Positions 51,766-63,177 of a DNA stretch of 64,000 nucleotides are shown one piece after another (position 1 is the first letter of the stretch; every line of letters starts with the position of its first letter). The notes under the pieces were generated by a model. It was not told where the DNA came from. It did not search any database and saw nothing but the letters and a program-made list of their open reading frames with translations. Source of the DNA: Pithys albifrons albifrons (Eukaryota > Chordata > Aves > Passeriformes > Thamnophilidae). Location of the stretch: assembly GCF_047495875.1 (NCBI RefSeq), contig NC_092459.1, positions 41,094,490-41,158,489 on the forward strand, in the 5' to 3' direction. The position numbers and the translations under genes are program-made.

Positions 51766-52233
51766 AAAGACATGGGCAAGCTGGAAAGGGTCCAGAGAAA
51801 GGCCACAAAGATGATCCAAGGACTGGGAAGCCTGCCATGTGAGGAAAGGCCAAGAGAAATGGTTTGTAGAGCCTTGAGAAATGACGGCTTAAGAGAAACC
51901 TTATCATCATGTTCGAGCATTTAAAAGGTGCCTTGCAAAGAAAGTAGAGACTGCCCCTTTAGAAGAAGTCACGTGGAAAAGACAGGGCAATAGGTACAAG
52001 TTACTGTTGGGGGTATTTTGATTGGACACAGGAGGAAAAATTTTCACAATGAGATCAGTCTTTGGAATAATCTTTCCAGGGATATGGTCGATTCCTCAAC
52101 ACTGGACTCTTTAAAGATTCCGCTGGGCAGGGTGTTGCTCCATCTTGCCTAGACCATACTTTTGCCATAAAAGGTTGAACTGAATGATTCTTGAGGTCCC
52201 TTCTATCCTCATATTCTATGATTCTATTTAATG
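51766..52233 (+). mobile_element. CR1 LINE 3' fragment (plus), right arm of an inverted pair
   Basis: It contains AAGCTGGAAAGGGTCCAGAG, AAAGGCCACAAAGATGATCC, a degraded middle, AACTGAATGATTCTTGAGGT and the CR1 end CTATGATTCTATT. It abuts the minus-strand copy directly, so the two truncated 5' ends face each other. Confidence 0.87.
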
Positions 52234-55200
52234 GCTCATAACCCTACATCAGGAAACACTTTTAGTGTATTTTCTTTTCAAAGTATCCAGACATGTTTTC
52301 CATTTTGAGTTCCACGGACCAGCTGACTTCATTATCTAGGCCCCTGATTGTAGCACAAATTTCCCTATTGAAAGGAAAATTTTGACTCTTTAAAGTTACT
52401 GACAATGCTTTAGTTCAGTTCAATATTAAAATTTGAATTTTTCTATGGTTAAAAAATTATTTTGGATATAAGAAAAAAGCAGTAAAAGAGAAAAGAGCAT
52501 GGCTTCAAAAATGATCACATCAAAGCTAGGCACCAAATTCAGAGTTCACTGTTCATGCAGGTTAAATGCAATGTAATCTTTCATAATTCTTCAGAAACTG
52601 ACACATGAAATTGTCGGTCATGGATCACATATCTACAAGTGCAATAACACTGCAGATAAGAAAAATATAAATATGATTGAAGATGAGTTAATAGGTTATA
52701 TTTTGGAAAGAATCAAAAAGACATCCAGGTATAAACACATCATGGGTTTACTAATGATACATCACTTGGTCTAACAGCTTGTTAATCTAGAAAATAAATG
52801 AATAGCAGTTGTCTCACATCTGGACTTCATTTAAAACATTGCAATTTTTCACATGAGGACTTGTTAAATTTGTGAAGATGAGTAGTAATAGAAGAATTAA
52901 AAGTTGGCAAGGAACTGCCCAAGGGTAAATGAAAAGAAAGGCAGTGTTTAAAAGGCATAGCATCATCTGGAAAAGAAGTTACAACACAGTTCTTTGACAC
53001 TCATTTTTAAAACTGCTTTGATAAAAAAAAAGAGGACAACTGTAGCACAGGAGAAGTCATCATAAGACCTGCCCCGAATTAAGTAAAAAAGCAGAAAACA
53101 TGGGCTTATTTTAAACACCCAGGCCACAAGATTGGAGCAGTCTTCAGGGGAGAAGTTGGCACAAATTTTCCAACATTCTTTTATTGATGAGTCTTCCTCA
53201 GTTTAAGATATTGTATCACTGACAGAAAAGGTACCTTCTTGATTCTGTGAAAGTTTAAACATATTTGGCTTTCCTTTACTCTTCTGTATTTTTTTGCAAG
53301 AAGGCTAGTGGCAGACACAGAGGAGGTACCCGCCAGTTCATTGAATTGACAAATTAGTTCCATTCCCCTTGTTTTTGATCCTATGAGCATTTACAGGTTC
53401 AACCAATAAAGCATACTGGCAGACATTTGTGGTGGGATTAAGACAAGGCAACAGAAAAAATGTAGATGAACTCATGTGGGAAAAAAAAATCATTATTTTG
53501 CTAGCAGTGACAAAGGCAGCTAAAGAAAAGTCAAAGCCAGAAGCCTTAGAGACAACAGTGCTCCACATAGAAGAGACTGGGGAAAACTGTCTAAAAGTCT
53601 GTTGCTACATCAAGCATTCAGAGGCCCATCTACACTATACTGAAAAAAAATCGACTTAATGAAACAATAAAACTGTTACCTTCCATTCTGAAATAAGTTT
53701 GAAAATAACCGAATTTCAGTAATACAGCAATAACCTTTTGGCTCTAATGATGAGTATATTACTAGATGGATCTAATAAGGAACACATACAGGAAGAGGTG
53801 CTGCTCAACTCATGACCTCTTTTTTTTCATCATATAAAACCTATATTCCACAACTTGGACTTTTCTGATTTCAGGTCTACTTTGATTTGTACATGTTAAC
53901 CTTTCAATGCAGAGAGATGGAAAACAGTTCCAACTATAAAGCAGACAAAAAAAGCCTACACAGTAAATGCCTTGTGTCTTATTATATAGGCAAATAAATG
54001 TATCAAGTGTACAGATAAGTAAACATATGTGTTATTACATAATACTGAAACTAATACTTACAATGGAATTTTTTTGAAACAGCTGCTGTTTCACATCTTA
54101 GCCTAGCATTCCACTAGTCATTTACACATCATTTTAAATAGTTTTGTCAGGGAAACACCATTTAATCTAATACACTGAATTACATTAATATTCTTAATTT
54201 TATCTGAGCAAAGTTCTTTCCTCATCCCAAGATGAAAAGAATACACAATTTTTCATAATATATGTTGTATTAATTAGATCTTAACACAATTCTGATTGCA
54301 TTTCCTTTTTCTCCTCTAGTTACTTTATATCTGTAGGAAATGTCTTCCTCATTTGTTATGATAAAGGGATAATATACCTCTGCCTTATTGTAAAAATAGA
54401 GAAGTATTTCCAAACTAAAATTCAGAAAAAATTTGCAAATAAACTATGACAAGGTTTAATGAAAAAAGAGACATGCCTTCTAAGAACAGCATGGCATAAT
54501 CAAAGAGGAACTAAACTCTCCCCACTTTTTCCTAGTTACCCTGGGACTTGATAGGTGGAAAATCTGCTAAAATGCTCTCAGATGGCTCCAATCTTCATTC
54601 TGGAATCCTCATATATTAGAAACCGAGTGTTTAACTTGGGGAATGCACTGCGTACTAAGTTTTAATAAAAAAAAATAAAAGAACCCACAAGAGTTAATGG
54701 CCAAACTCTGTAGTTGTCCATCCATTTTTTTTCTTTCAGTTTTTATATAATGGTCTTGTTACTGCATCATTACCATCTTGTACTCAGCAAAATCTGACAC
54801 ATTGTGAAAAGTGTGTAGCTGTCATTTAGCTTGACTAGACTTTATGTCCCCAATGAAAAGCATGTCCTAAACACTTAGAAAGTAAGTTATAAGTCCCATA
54901 TCGCTTCAATCATAAGAATCAATATCCTCTAATTAAGAGTCACCAGTGATATGCCAGATAAACAAACTGTCCCAAAGGAGGAGTGGAATGTTCTTAAATA
55001 GTGGAAACAAGGAATAAAGTATTTCTCCTTCCTTGCCAACCACTTTAAACATAAGCAATACACTGATGGGGAAAGCAACTAATTTCGATTCCTTGTAGAG
55101 TTCATTAAGTAGATAAGAATCTAGAGTAGCATACATGTGTGCCTATACAAACACTAAACAAACACACACACGCACCCCCCAGAAAAACCCAAAAAACAAA

Positions 55201-57536
55201 ACACCAACCAGGATTCCACCCCAGAAGTGATATAAAATTCTCGTATTCTTACGGTAGTCTGAAATCTCAATAAAGTTTGCTTAAGGGTCACATGAACTTG
55301 TCTTACAGAAGTCCACAGCCAATATGCTCAGTACCAAGTTCTTTTCTTGTTTAATAATAAACTGTTTGAAACTATAAAAATGTGTTTCATAGATCTGGAT
55401 TTTTATTTATAAAGAATTGTCCTTTCATATCAAGAGTTCCTTTTTTTTCTTTCATAAAGAAAAAAATTCATAGAGCATAGACACTTTAGCAGGTAATGTA
55501 AGATTTTCAGTACAAATGATCAATCACATACTTATCATACCATCTTATATGGCAAACCTATGACCTAGTTCTAGAAATCGCTTATCTTCAGGTTTAAAAG
55601 CACCAACTGCTCTTAATGAAGGCACCAACAAAACTGCCATAATGAAAAAAATAAAATCTCTAAGTGATCCTAAAATCCAAAGCCCAGAAGAAATTTTCAA
55701 GCCACGACTGCTTACAGAGAGGACAATACAAATGCCAGGTAGCTTTTAACAAAAGGTGATCAGGTTCAAATTTGTCTTACTCCTTCCTTGATCTCCATAT
55801 TGTGCAATGAACAATGAAATATGACCATTGTATGGAAAGGCAACACAGGGGCCGAAATAAGGAGAATTGAGAGATCTTATTTTTTATTATTAAGAGTTTT
55901 TAAAAATCCAAAATAAGATACAGTTCTCAGACACCCAAAGGAAAAGAATCCTTTTTCTCTCTAATGACACAAACAAAAGAAACTACTCTTACTAAATGAT
56001 CTTCAGTTTGCAATTTTTTCATATTATCAAATTAAAAATGTAAAGCCATCAAAAGAGAAATTTTGCCAAGAATTCTTTGTTCAAAAAACTAATGCAAAGA
56101 ACGTCTTTATTGGTGACCTACATAAAAACTGATCGTTTGAACTTTCTGTCAGTTGGTGTAGCAACCCATTATGGTCATAAATTTGCAAATAAAAATAATG
56201 TTATTTCTTCTTGCTTCCAGTGAAAGGTTTTGAGCATTCCCTTTAACAAATTTTACAAATTAAACTTAGACACTAAGTAGGCATTATGCAGAAGTACAGA
56301 ATTCTAAACTTCATTTGCCTATGACAAATGAAGATACTCTTTTTTGTGTTTCTTTTGACATGTAAGTTTCTTTATCCAACCTCCTTATCCAAGATCTGTT
56401 CAGTCTTCTATTTTCATGTGTGTTCCCTCATTATGACCACCCAAAATATGAAACTGCTTGCAGACATGCACTGAAGTGATATTTTTCAAATATATTTCAA
56501 TGGAGTAGAAATTAGATCAGCTACCATTAATATGCAGGATCTCAAATTAGAAGAAGTCTGTAAGAAAATATTCATATGCAGAAAATAGCTCAAAGGACAG
56601 TCAAAATTTGGTCTTCCAATCACCAAACAAAAACAATAATATGGCTTCAGCAACTATATCATTATGCATTAGATAACAATAACCAGTTATTTAAACCTAA
56701 AATGAAATACTCAGGGAGTCTTCTTGATCAGTTAATGTTTTCATAAGAAAAATAAAAATTGCAATTGCAATGGTAAAATTCCTGAAAATTTTCACTATAC
56801 TGTCTTTTCACAGGATTGCCTATTTCTACCATCAGCTTTATCCTGTAGCAAATTTTCAAATTTAGTCTTTGAAAAGTCAGTTTGAGAACTTAAGTACTGG
56901 ATGTTTCCAGCAAAGGAAAGCAGGGGAAGTTAGGAAAAATAAAGTAAACACTACAGAAAGAACACAAGAAAATTAGTGAATTGCAGGAATTCTTTCCCAA
57001 CCCCATTCAAAACCAGTTCTCTCTTGCCTAGATTATCTTATGCACACACCTGGAAAACCTCTTCACCAGCCTTTAATCATGCTTTTTCCCCTTTCTACTC
57101 CTATGCTTATCCTTCAACTCCAGTAACTGTTCCCTCTCCCTCAAGCTTTCTTTGCCCTTCTTGCAATAAAGCCAGTCATCCCCTTTTCTCATTGAAAGAC
57201 ATAGACATGATATGACAAAGTTTGAAAACAGCAGCACCACCCGCGCAGCCCTCTAGCAATAGGGAGGGTCTGAAACTGGAGATGAAATCTGACCAAGGAA
57301 GTTAACCTCAGTTTGTCTTGGCAACTTTCTCACACTTTTACAGGAAGCCTAAACTGGCTTTTGCTTAAAAAGAAAGTAGGGAGAAGCTGAGCAAACGGCC
57401 ACAAAAAAAAAACAACCAAGAAAAAAACCAGTCTGTCTGTTATGAGGGAAAAGGAGACTATTCAGATGAAACTCATGCTGCATACAACTTCCACCTGGTT
57501 AATTATGATGTTGCAATGTGATTTCTCTCAAGACAA

Positions 57537-57572
57537 ATAAAAAAAAAAAAACAAAAACAAAAAACAAAAATC
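57537..57572 (+). repeat. A-rich tract with C interruptions
   Basis: A long A run followed by AAAAAC-type units, located about 100 bases downstream of the first exon's donor on the minus strand. It is a T-rich run in the transcribed sense. Confidence 0.65.
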
Positions 57573-57677
57573 CAGAGATGACACTTGTATAAAGTATATT
57601 GGCATAAACTAGTATGAAATAATTGTATATTTCTGTAGTATTCAAATATATGCAGTATAGTTAACATGCTACTGTAC

Positions 57678-58261
57678 CTCATTTTGAAGTTCATCACCAC
57701 TTTTAGTAGAAGCAAGGATCTCATACAAAGTACAGCAGAGGTCTTCTGTTGTAGGCCCTCCTGGGTTACTCCCTTGAGATTCCTTCAGGTACTTTCCAAC
57801 TTCACACCATAAAAAAGAATCATCTACTTTTTCCAAAGATTTGAGATCAGATTTCTCATCACAGTAATTCTGTAAGTGATTCAGCTGGTTATTCAGAAAT
57901 TTGTTATAATCTAAGCTTATATTTTTCTGTGCATCAGCCTCACCATTCACAGGCAGCTCTTCAGAGTGATCCAAATCATGCATATCAAATGAAAACACTA
58001 TATTTTTACCGAAGAACACACCATTATCACCATTTTGCTCTTCAGGCATCTGTATGAGGGCCTTAATCTGTTCTTCGGTGAAGTGAGAAGCAATTCGAGA
58101 TGTGGCATTACAAGCTGCAGTAGCAGATGATGATGGAAATGGTCCAAACATCTGCTTGATCACCTTTGTCTCATCGTGGCCAACACATTCTTTCCCGTGA
58201 AATGTCTTAAAGAGAAAAACAGCTCCACTTTCAATTGCTTCTTGCCCATTTTCAGCTCCAA
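57678..58261 (-). CDS. ASCC3: ASCC3 coding exon (N-terminal region), 584 bp
   Basis: This is the largest exon in the window. Read on the minus strand it follows an acceptor TTAACAG and ends before the donor GTACAG. The first two bases complete a Val codon split by the intron, then 194 codons run without a stop and end in phase 0. The translation contains MFGPFPSSSATAACNAT, FSFDMHDLDH and EDLCCTLYEILAS, which I recognise as the ASCC3 N-terminal region ahead of the helicase cassettes (roughly human residues 80-275). In the known protein this part contributes to contacts with other ASC-1 complex subunits such as ASCC2. ASCC3 is a 3'-5' helicase used in ALKBH3-linked alkylation repair and in disassembly of collided ribosomes (RQT complex). 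The Met start is not here: the initiating exon must lie beyond the right edge. The assignment is firm; the exact residue numbering is approximate. Confidence 0.96.
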
Positions 58262-58976
58262 CTGTTAACAAAACCAAATGCAACTTTATACACTTCATAT
58301 TAATACATTTTCAGTACCTATAACATAACTGTGTTCAATTTCTTGCTGCAAGTCTCATCAAAACAGCTATCAAAAGAAGACCATAACAATTAATAATTGT
58401 TGCAAGGTACTGAATTATAAAAGGTAGGTGATAATAAAGAATCTGTCTTCATTATCTTTCTGTGTACTAAAAATTCATATTAAGACTTACCAATGCTTTC
58501 TCATTTTTCCAAGCTAGAGAAAAAAACTTGCCAGAAGACTTAAAGTCACAATAGTATATTTATGAGCTCTTTAATGATAACAAATTTCCACTTTGTTTCA
58601 CTATTTATTCACTGCCTAATCTGAATATTCATAACAGACTAAATATCCAGAATTCAGTTGGGAATTACTGAATTCTTGTAGTAATTCTCAGTAGAATTAC
58701 TACAGAATGTGTATTAGTTAGAAAAACTGCTCAAAATAATTAAAGCAAATAAATGCATGAATTCAAATTTCTATTTACAAAGCATCATATAATGCAAATA
58801 AATATGTTATTAGATAAAAACATAAATTTACTTCTTACACAAATATTCACAAAGGTACTCAAGGAAAACATACGCAAAACCTCCATATGATGAATGAAAA
58901 TGTCACTACTAACAATTTTGAAAGTCATCAAACATAAACTAAACAAAACCAGCCAGCATAATGGGATGGGGTGAGT

Positions 58977-58993
58977 GGTGTGTGTGTGTGTTT
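58977..58993 (+). repeat. Short TG dinucleotide repeat
   Basis: About seven GT units followed by TTTATTTATTTA. Ordinary intronic microsatellite. Confidence 0.7.
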
Positions 58994-59466
58994 CATTTAT
59001 TTATTTATATGATGGAAATGTGCTGATTTTTTTTTACTTCTGACTTGATTCAACTTAGGTTAGGTTTAACCCCAGGTAAAGCGAGGGGTTTCTTCCTGTA
59101 ACCGGAAAGAGCAAAAAAATCCAGCAAAAGTAGAGGGAACAAGGCTAGTAACTAGAAACATTATATATAAATGAAAGTGCCAAAAAATTCAATATTTAGC
59201 TTGTATTTCCCTGTGGTGCACTTTGAAAAGGTGGACAGGACTGAAGGTGATATTTACAAGATAATTGGATACCTACATATGGAAGATACATGACATATTT
59301 ATATATCTCAGAGAAAAAAGGTGGTTCAGCCATTCCCTTTTAGCATTAACTATATAAGAATCACAGGAAAAAACCTCCACATTTGAAAAATTGTAGTCCT
59401 AAGTTTGGCTGCATGAAACTCATTCTTATATTCCTAAAATACAAATACATATTATTTAAAGTCACT

Positions 59467-59477
59467 TGTGTTGGAAT
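59467..59477 (+). repeat. Left target-site duplication of the LINE
   Basis: TGTGTTGGAAT lies directly before the first element base and is repeated exactly at 63220-63230. This defines the insertion and shows that the 5' end is complete or nearly so. Confidence 0.85.
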
Positions 59478-60160
59478 CTTCTCCGGGGACACCCCCTTGT
59501 CGCGGGGGAGAAGCTTGCGTGCCCTCATGAGGTTGAGAGCTATGCTGGAGGTGGTTTGTGCCGCCGGTAGGGTCTCCCATGCCAAACAGGACTCAGCTGA
59601 AGGGTCAGACAAAGTGTGTCCACGGGCAGGATGGGCTCGCTAGCCGTCTGGCAACCATCCTAGGAGAAGGACAACTCCAAACCCAAACCCGGGCAGATGG
59701 AGCTCATTTAGCCCTGTAAGGCCATCCATCTAAGAGAAGGATACCCTAACAAAACCCACGTCCTGAGGTATTCGCTGTCACCGTCCAAGCTTGCTAGGCC
59801 GTGGCAGATGAACCTTAGGAGTAAAGGGTGGGCCCAGTTCTGCGCACGCTGTGCCTCTCCTCAAAAATCCATTGCGCAGGCTCGAAGGGTTCACCCATAT
59901 TGCAAAGCCCTGTAGCAACAGGTGAGGGTCGAAAACGGCAGGTGATAGGAAGCAGCTGGAAGCCGCAGACCCAACCCTGCATGCAGGCGGTTCAGGATAT
60001 GGGTCATTAGAGACTTGACCCCGGAGATGACAGTCTCTTGCGGCAGCATCCTGAATGACCAAGCAGCCTTTTCTAGGGACAGCACTGCTTGCTCCACACG
60101 GAGAGGGGCCTAGCAAAGGTGGCCTAAACAAAGCTCATCTCCACACCCGGTTGGATAACC
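59478..60160 (+). other. LINE 5' UTR with terminal GC hairpin and degenerate internal duplication
   Basis: The element opens with CTTCTCC and, 22 bases on, GGAGAAG; inside these a CCCCC/GGGGG pair can form with a 7-base loop (59478-59513). At about 59630-59692 and 59696-59757 two related blocks follow each other. Both have a TTTAGCC- or CTAGCC-like start, a GGCAACCATC/GGCCATCCATC core, an AGGAGAAGGA/AAGAGAAGGA core and then CAAACCC/AAAACCC. The interval 59759-59914 is the part shared with the SINE. GC content and CpG-like triplets are well above the surrounding intron. Promoter function is inferred from position only. Confidence 0.65.
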
Positions 60161-60202
60161 GTGGCCAACTGGCATCTTCCATGTGGTCAAACAAAAACAA
60201 AG

Positions 60203-63177
60203 AGATTTCAAAGGCATACACCTGCCTGCAAAGGTGTGCTCAAACTAACACTCGCATGTTGGAACATCAGAACCATGCTTGATACTGGGGATAGTGGACG
60301 TCCTGAGCGTCGTTCTGCTCTAATTGCCCACGAACTGTCACGGCTCAACATTGACATTGCTGCTCTCAGTGAAGTTCGTCTTCATGAGGAAGGCAGCCTT
60401 AAAGAACATGGTGCTGGCTACACACTCTATTGGTCAGGCAAACCCAAAACCGAAAGACACCTTTCAGGAGTTGGCTTCATGATTAAAAACTCCATTGCCT
60501 CCAAACTTGAAAATCTGCCGACAGGTCATTCTGATCGCATTATGTCCTTACGCCTCCCTCTACACAACAAGCAACATGTTGTTCTTTTTAGCGTATATGC
60601 CCCAACTCTCCAAGCTGACCCAGCGGAAAAAGACAAATTCTACACTGGCACCTCATTGACTATATCTTAGTGCAACAGAGAAATGTCAGTGATGTCCGTC
60701 ATACTCGAGTGATGCCGAGTGCAGAATGTCAAACAGACCACCGCCTTGTGCGCTGCAAACTTAACCGCCACTTCAAGCCCAAACCTAAGAGAGGTGGCAT
60801 TCCAAGGAGGAGGCTCCAAGTCAGCAATCTTCAAACAGCCACAGTGAGAGACAGCTTCCAGGTAAACCTTCAAACTAGACTTAAAGATAATCCCATAGAT
60901 CCCTCTCCTGAAGCGCTTTGGCAACATATTAAAAGTTGCATCCTGCAGTCCTCTGAAGAGTCCCTAGGGTTCTCCTCCAAGAAAAACAAAGACTGGTTTG
61001 ATGACAACAATCAAGAAATCCAGGAATTGCTGAAGAAGAAGAGAACTGCTCACCAAGCACACCTTGCTCAGCCATCTTGCCATATAAGAAAAACTGCCTT
61101 TCGTCTTGCATGCAGCAAACTCCAACAGAAACTTTGAGACATCCAGAACAAATGGTGGCTCCACCTAGCAGAAAAGACACAACTATGCGCAGATTTGGGT
61201 GACCAAAGAGGATTCTATGAGGCCCTGAAAGCAGTGTACGGACCCACACACCAGGTTCAAAGCCCCCTACTCAGTGCAGATGGTCAACTGCTTCTAACAG
61301 ATAAAACCTCCATCCTGAACCGATGGTCTGAGCACTTTCAGACTCTTCAGCACCAACCGTGTAGTCCAAGGCTCAGCAATTCAGCACATTACACAACAAC
61401 CAGTGAAACATGAATTGGATGCAGCCCCTACTATGGGAGAGATACTCAAGGCCACACAACAGGTGAAAACTGGCAAGGCAGTTGGGGTTGATGGAATTCC
61501 ACCTGAAATCTGGAAGCATGGAGGTCAAGCACTCCATGCCAAATTCCACGAGCTTGTTGTGCGTTGCTGGGAACAAGGGGAACTACCACCAGATCTCCGT
61601 GATGCAGTCATCATTACCCTGTACAAGAAGAAAGGAGAAAAATCAGACTGCTCAAATTACCGAGGTATTACTTTGCTCTCCATTGCTGGTAAAATCCTTG
61701 CAAGAATACTTCTGAACAGATTAGTGCCCACTATTGCAGAAGATCTTCTACCTGAAACCCAGTGTGGTTTCAGAGCCAATAGGAGCACCACAGACATGGT
61801 GTTTGTTCTCAGACAACTGCAAGAGAAGTGCAGGGAACAAAACAAAGGTCTCTATGTAACCTTCGTTGACCTCACCAAAGCTTTCGACACTGTGAGCAGA
61901 AAAGGCCTGTGGCAGATCCTGGAACGTTTAGGATGTCCCCCCAAGTTCCTCAAAATGATCATCCTGCTACATGAGGATCAGCGTGGACAAGTCAGATATG
62001 GCGATGCACTCTCGGAGCCCTTTCCAATAACCAATGGTGTGAAACAAGGTTGCGTTCTTGCACCAACTCTATTCACAATCTTCTTCAGCATGATGCTCCA
62101 AAGAGTCACAGTAGACCACGATGAAGAAAACGGCATCTACATCCGATATCGTACCGATGGAAGCCTATTCAATCTAAGGCGACTGAAGGCCCACAATAAG
62201 ACCCTAAACCACCTTGTCCGTGAGCTGCTTTTTGCTGACAATGCTGCCCTCGTTGCTCACACAGAAGCAGCTCTGCAGCGCTTAACATCCTGCTTTGCAG
62301 AGGCTGCTGAGCTTTTTGGGCTGGAAGTCAGCCCGAAGAAGACGGAAGTTCTCTACCAACCTGCACCTCAAGAAGTCTTCCATCATCCTCACATCACCAT
62401 AGGCAATTCAGAGCTTAAGTCAGTCCAGCAGTTCACCTATCTGGGAAGTATCATTTCCTCAGATGGTAAGATTGACAAAGAGATAGACAACAGGCTAGCA
62501 AAGGCATACAGAGCCTTCAGAAAACTCCATAAAAGAGTCTGGTCCAATAAACACCTGAAGAAAAGTACAAAGATTAGTGTCTACAGAGCCATTGTACTGT
62601 CTACTCTTTTATATGGGTTTGAATCCTGGGTCATCTACCACCACCACCTGCGGCTTCTCAAACGCTTCCATCAGCGCTGCCTCTGTTCAATCCTAAACAT
62701 CCACTGGTCTGATTACGTGACCAATGTGTTCTTGAACAGGCAGGGGTCAGCAGTATCAAGGCCATGCTGATGAGAACGCAGCTGTGCTGGGCAGGGCACG
62801 TCTCCAGGATGGAGGATCACCACCTCCCAAAGATTGTGCTCTATGGTGAACTCGCCACCAGCTGCCGCAAGAGACGAGCCCCGAAGAAGAGATACAAGGA
62901 CTCCCTGAAACAACACCTCAGCCTTGGCCATATTGACTGCCACCAATGGTCCACTCTGGCCTCCAATCGGGATTCATGGAGACACACCATTCACGACACT
63001 GCTGCTTCCTTTGAGAATGCACGGAGAGTCAGTCTTGAGGAGAAAAGACAACGCAGAAAGAACCGTTCCTTGCCAATGTCACCCAGGGAGACGTTCCGCT
63101 ATGCCTTTTGTGACCGGACCTGCCTATCCCATATCGGCCTTTTTAGCCACCAGCACGCTTGCAGCAAGCGTGGGTAG
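60203..63177 (+). pseudogene. Broken LINE polyprotein: endonuclease, reverse transcriptase, terminal finger
   Basis: The endonuclease part starts near 60203 (ACWNIRTMLD) and reads to about 60648. There it fuses out of frame to HLIDYILVQQRNVSD, so the central endonuclease block (the GDFN region in related proteins) is missing. The frame then reads to an in-frame TGA at 61135-61137 and continues to a frameshift near 61346. The RT is open from there to 62770, with motif A FVDLTKAFDT (61862-61891), GVKQG of motif B (62036-62050) and FADN (62231-62242) where FADD is expected. FTYLGS follows. A last frameshift near 62728 leads to a C-terminal frame ending in the finger and a TAG at 63175-63177. The protein cannot be made and its polymerase site is mutated. 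Upstream of 60203 no conserved coding could be followed. Confidence 0.88.
63109..63162 (+). other. C-terminal Cys/His finger of the LINE protein
   Basis: The reading CDRTCLSHIGLFSHQHAC, ending four codons before the stop, gives a C-x3-C-x8-H-x3-C spacing. Similar terminal fingers occur in several APE-type LINE proteins and are thought to bind the element RNA or target DNA. The part is intact although the ORF upstream is broken. Confidence 0.7.

Larger units (their letters stand above)
35979..57677 (-). other. ASCC3: ASCC3 intron, 21.7 kb
   Basis: A GT-AG intron in phase 0. It contains two CR1 fragments back to back (51403-52232), a 5'-truncated 5S-type SINE (about 48491-48603) and a solo LTR (36636-36951). 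The remainder is AT-rich sequence with scattered open frames of 60-125 codons. None of these shows a recognisable domain, and several overlap on opposite strands. I see no other gene in it. Confidence 0.85.

Noticed and set aside
53429..53659. 76-codon open frame rich in Lys and Glu
   Set aside because: No recognised family, and no exon-like boundaries consistent with ASCC3 or a neighbour.
59047..59072. Telomere-like GGTTAGGTTTAACCCC
   Set aside because: Only one or two imperfect units, with no array.
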